A stretch of 50,340 bases of DNA, taken from positions 1 to 50,340 of the forward strand of contig JAIDUK010000020.1 in the NCBI GenBank assembly GCA_029060215.1, read 5' to 3'. This document shows, in pieces, positions 49,801-50,340 of the stretch. Every line of letters begins with the position of its first letter. The first letter of the stretch is position 1. The notes below the pieces were generated by a model, which was not told where the DNA came from, ran no database searches, and was given only the letters and a program-made list of their open reading frames with translations. The position numbers and the translations under genes were made by a program. The stretch is from Alistipes sp. Its GTDB lineage: Bacteria > Bacteroidota > Bacteroidia > Bacteroidales > Rikenellaceae.

Positions 49801-50283
49801 GATAATATCCATAATATAAATGCTATTGATTCATTAATGAATCAAGCTCGGGACAATAATTTCACGTGGCATTATTGTAATATCGCTAATTTGCGGGGAA
49901 TAATAGAATTAAAAGAATTCCGTTTCCAACAAGCTATTGATTTATTTAAAAGTTTACTCTCTTATTGCCAGACATATACAAGAAGTACAAAGCAAAAGAC
50001 ATGTATATTGAATAATCTTATAGTGTCATTATATTTCCAAAACAATACAGATGAGACAACTCAATATATTGAAGAATTGACAAATATTGTTCAACAGGAG
50101 TTGGCGATACTCGAATATGGCGAAATAATCCCGACACGAATCGCAATGGTTTTATTAAATTTACAGACAATCAATCAATATGATTTAAATACAATAACTA
50201 ATCTTTCCTATAAACTGACCCGAACTGAAGATTGTTGTAAATTAAGTTATTCTGAAAAATGCTTTTATCTTATCTATCGTTAG
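46855..50283 (+). CDS. Nuclease-STAND NTPase-TPR protein, putative Avs-like defence sensor
   Basis: 1142 residues, complete in the window, very AT-rich (roughly one third GC) against the GC-rich core. Residues ~1-150: PD-(D/E)xK nuclease-like domain with DGSRD (47-51) and YCEAKY (Glu64-x-Lys66). Residues ~150-340: a region without a recognised family. Residues ~345-600: P-loop NTPase with Walker A GIGGVGKST (372-380), Walker B RILLIIED (486-493) and a sensor-like LAER (about 523-526). From about 750 to the end: helical repeats of TPR type (for example the LYNRLGVSYRMRHEMDLSIS unit). Nuclease-STAND-TPR is the layout of Avs (AVAST) and other NLR-like anti-phage proteins, in which the repeats recognise a phage protein and the NTPase oligomerises to activate the effector. 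The exact subtype and trigger are not recognisable. Confidence 0.75.
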   Translation: MDTRIDKIWSLIWEVINNDVKLEVASYLILQAQNDRNQWNLRPRTRDGSRDVENINERGTYYCEAKYRGSDKLAMCDVGDDISNAILNKIDKLFITTNTNIRQDLFSYVEKFNQSDVTIKKLTIELIDGSRFQQFIIIENPNNLYSYLDDITVTGYHGKDAAKKALGAKATYQKIGREIINRLYRIKNDHTNLFICNPQLNRLDKVDDRINISDFFITNFAYISNKEYSYWPSNNVKIIIGAEFTCQINIKNLFANTINYCIEIRSDVGVQIFHPHNVKDDFLFIENSIASYSTANIDILCKVYDIPNTFDIIIKPVELKEYEVKYSLDRNSFDNRLLHTPFLTTYQNLLIEEFIHNTEVSQSKMSLTIFKGIGGVGKSTIINMICDRIRSKNYTCYHILHFPFADMVEIAKEILIDFINIGNLVKESDYSRVIKAMLFNDTEEECRIIIDQLFSNENKKLFDLHSTEILAKLVSNVLYEISKHKRILLIIEDIHIANKSSLDFILGIACNTNLRYTDINIILAERIELHSNKNFNIVEFYNALYATCENSIRKYQLDDFSIKDAQSLVDHYIDYDKKDRDFILNKIVEIAGRIPFNIVHFLLSIFTSTDATFQSDGLLHVHKHNLELDGYNSNTIIENRFKNAIKDSSLYGAILCYLVIFKNRLPKHILPSLFPESVFEDLKYLQEHRFIFIETFFVRFDHETLYRIFTDTIKQYLTIDEIEHYAVTACNNINEYSIETQINILYYCPSQYDKQFNDLCLQYIDNLIDIEDKKRAVEYCDFFLSKHRDKTDIDILLLCASVKETKYNVAKEYSDINEVIQCSLELEKELDSYCIGDSYKERINNIKCRLYANLGSAYQQVPNTRRSLWYLNKQKQMLKDHDPRLCVLYNRLGVSYRMRHEMDLSISFLAKSLRLAFFHHNYYLIYHNYLDISGCFMTLGNIDAAKKYMHKATNIDYTKFGNRQQVGYIDCWNMFYYQQVLFDNIHNINAIDSLMNQARDNNFTWHYCNIANLRGIIELKEFRFQQAIDLFKSLLSYCQTYTRSTKQKTCILNNLIVSLYFQNNTDETTQYIEELTNIVQQELAILEYGEIIPTRIAMVLLNLQTINQYDLNTITNLSYKLTRTEDCCKLSYSEKCFYLIYR

Positions 50284-50340
50284 CCTAAAATAAGTTTTTG
50301 CATACTCATAATATTAAAAGCGATATCAAATATCATATCG

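Overview
The window looks like a chromosome segment from a high-GC member of the Bacteroidales, most likely Alistipes or a close Rikenellaceae relative. Evidence: promoters follow the Bacteroidetes pattern TTTG-N19/20-TAnnTTTG almost everywhere; Shine-Dalgarno sequences are rare; and there are Bacteroidetes-specific genes such as a TamL-type lipoprotein, a DUF4290 protein, a DUF4492 protein in front of cydAB, and paired Skp/OmpH genes behind bamA. The genus is an inference from gene content and GC level; no 16S gene is present.

Layout. 1-8.6 kb: a small membrane protein, a membrane-bound LytTR regulator, a candidate small RNA, an alpha/beta hydrolase with dapF, a nitroreductase with tamL, a candidate ~375-nt noncoding transcript, and an AraC regulator. 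8.7-16.7 kb: the envelope-biogenesis operon uppS-bamA-skp-skp, then nadK divergent from pdxJ and a CCA-adding/HD nucleotidyltransferase. 16.7-17.6 kb: a 5'-damaged ORF6N phage-type gene abutting a duplicated 3' end of an initiator tRNA-Met gene. 17.7-22.6 kb: a five-gene operon of heterodisulfide-reductase-like iron-sulfur and flavoproteins, ending in a fused membrane/HdrD-type subunit. 22.8-27.5 kb: folA, a GIY-YIG nuclease gene flanked by direct repeats, thyA, lpxH, a cysteine-less TlpA-like lipoprotein and a DUF4290 protein. 27.8-36.8 kb: a sigma-54 activator with a shortened receiver domain, a HAD phosphatase, an NhaC antiporter, the cytochrome bd oxidase operon, fabI, an HdeD-like protein and an ECF sigma factor with a downstream micro-ORF. 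37.1-44.3 kb: a low-GC orphan gene pair, proS, manganese catalase, a FadL/OmpP1-type outer-membrane protein, a MITE-like element and a Ser/Gly/Asn-rich lipoprotein. 44.8-50.3 kb: tRNA-Ser(CGA) followed by an accessory island with a ParDE toxin-antitoxin pair, a XerD-like tyrosine recombinase and a very AT-rich 1142-residue protein.

The most interesting locus is the last one. The 1142-residue protein has a PD-(D/E)xK nuclease-like N-terminus, a central P-loop NTPase of STAND type and a TPR-like C-terminus. That is the architecture of Avs-like (AVAST) anti-phage sensors and related defence ATPases. It lies 67 bp from a divergent recombinase gene whose start codon overlaps a perfect 9-bp inverted repeat, all downstream of a tRNA gene. 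A defence role is inferred from architecture and context only. The Hdr-like operon is a second system of unknown physiological role.

How the rest works together: most of the window is core cell-envelope and one-carbon/cofactor metabolism (uppS, bamA, skp, tamL, lpxH, fabI, dapF, folA, thyA, nadK, pdxJ) plus respiration and oxidative-stress functions (cydAB, Mn-catalase, Hdr-like complex). This core is interrupted by short mobile or repetitive scars.
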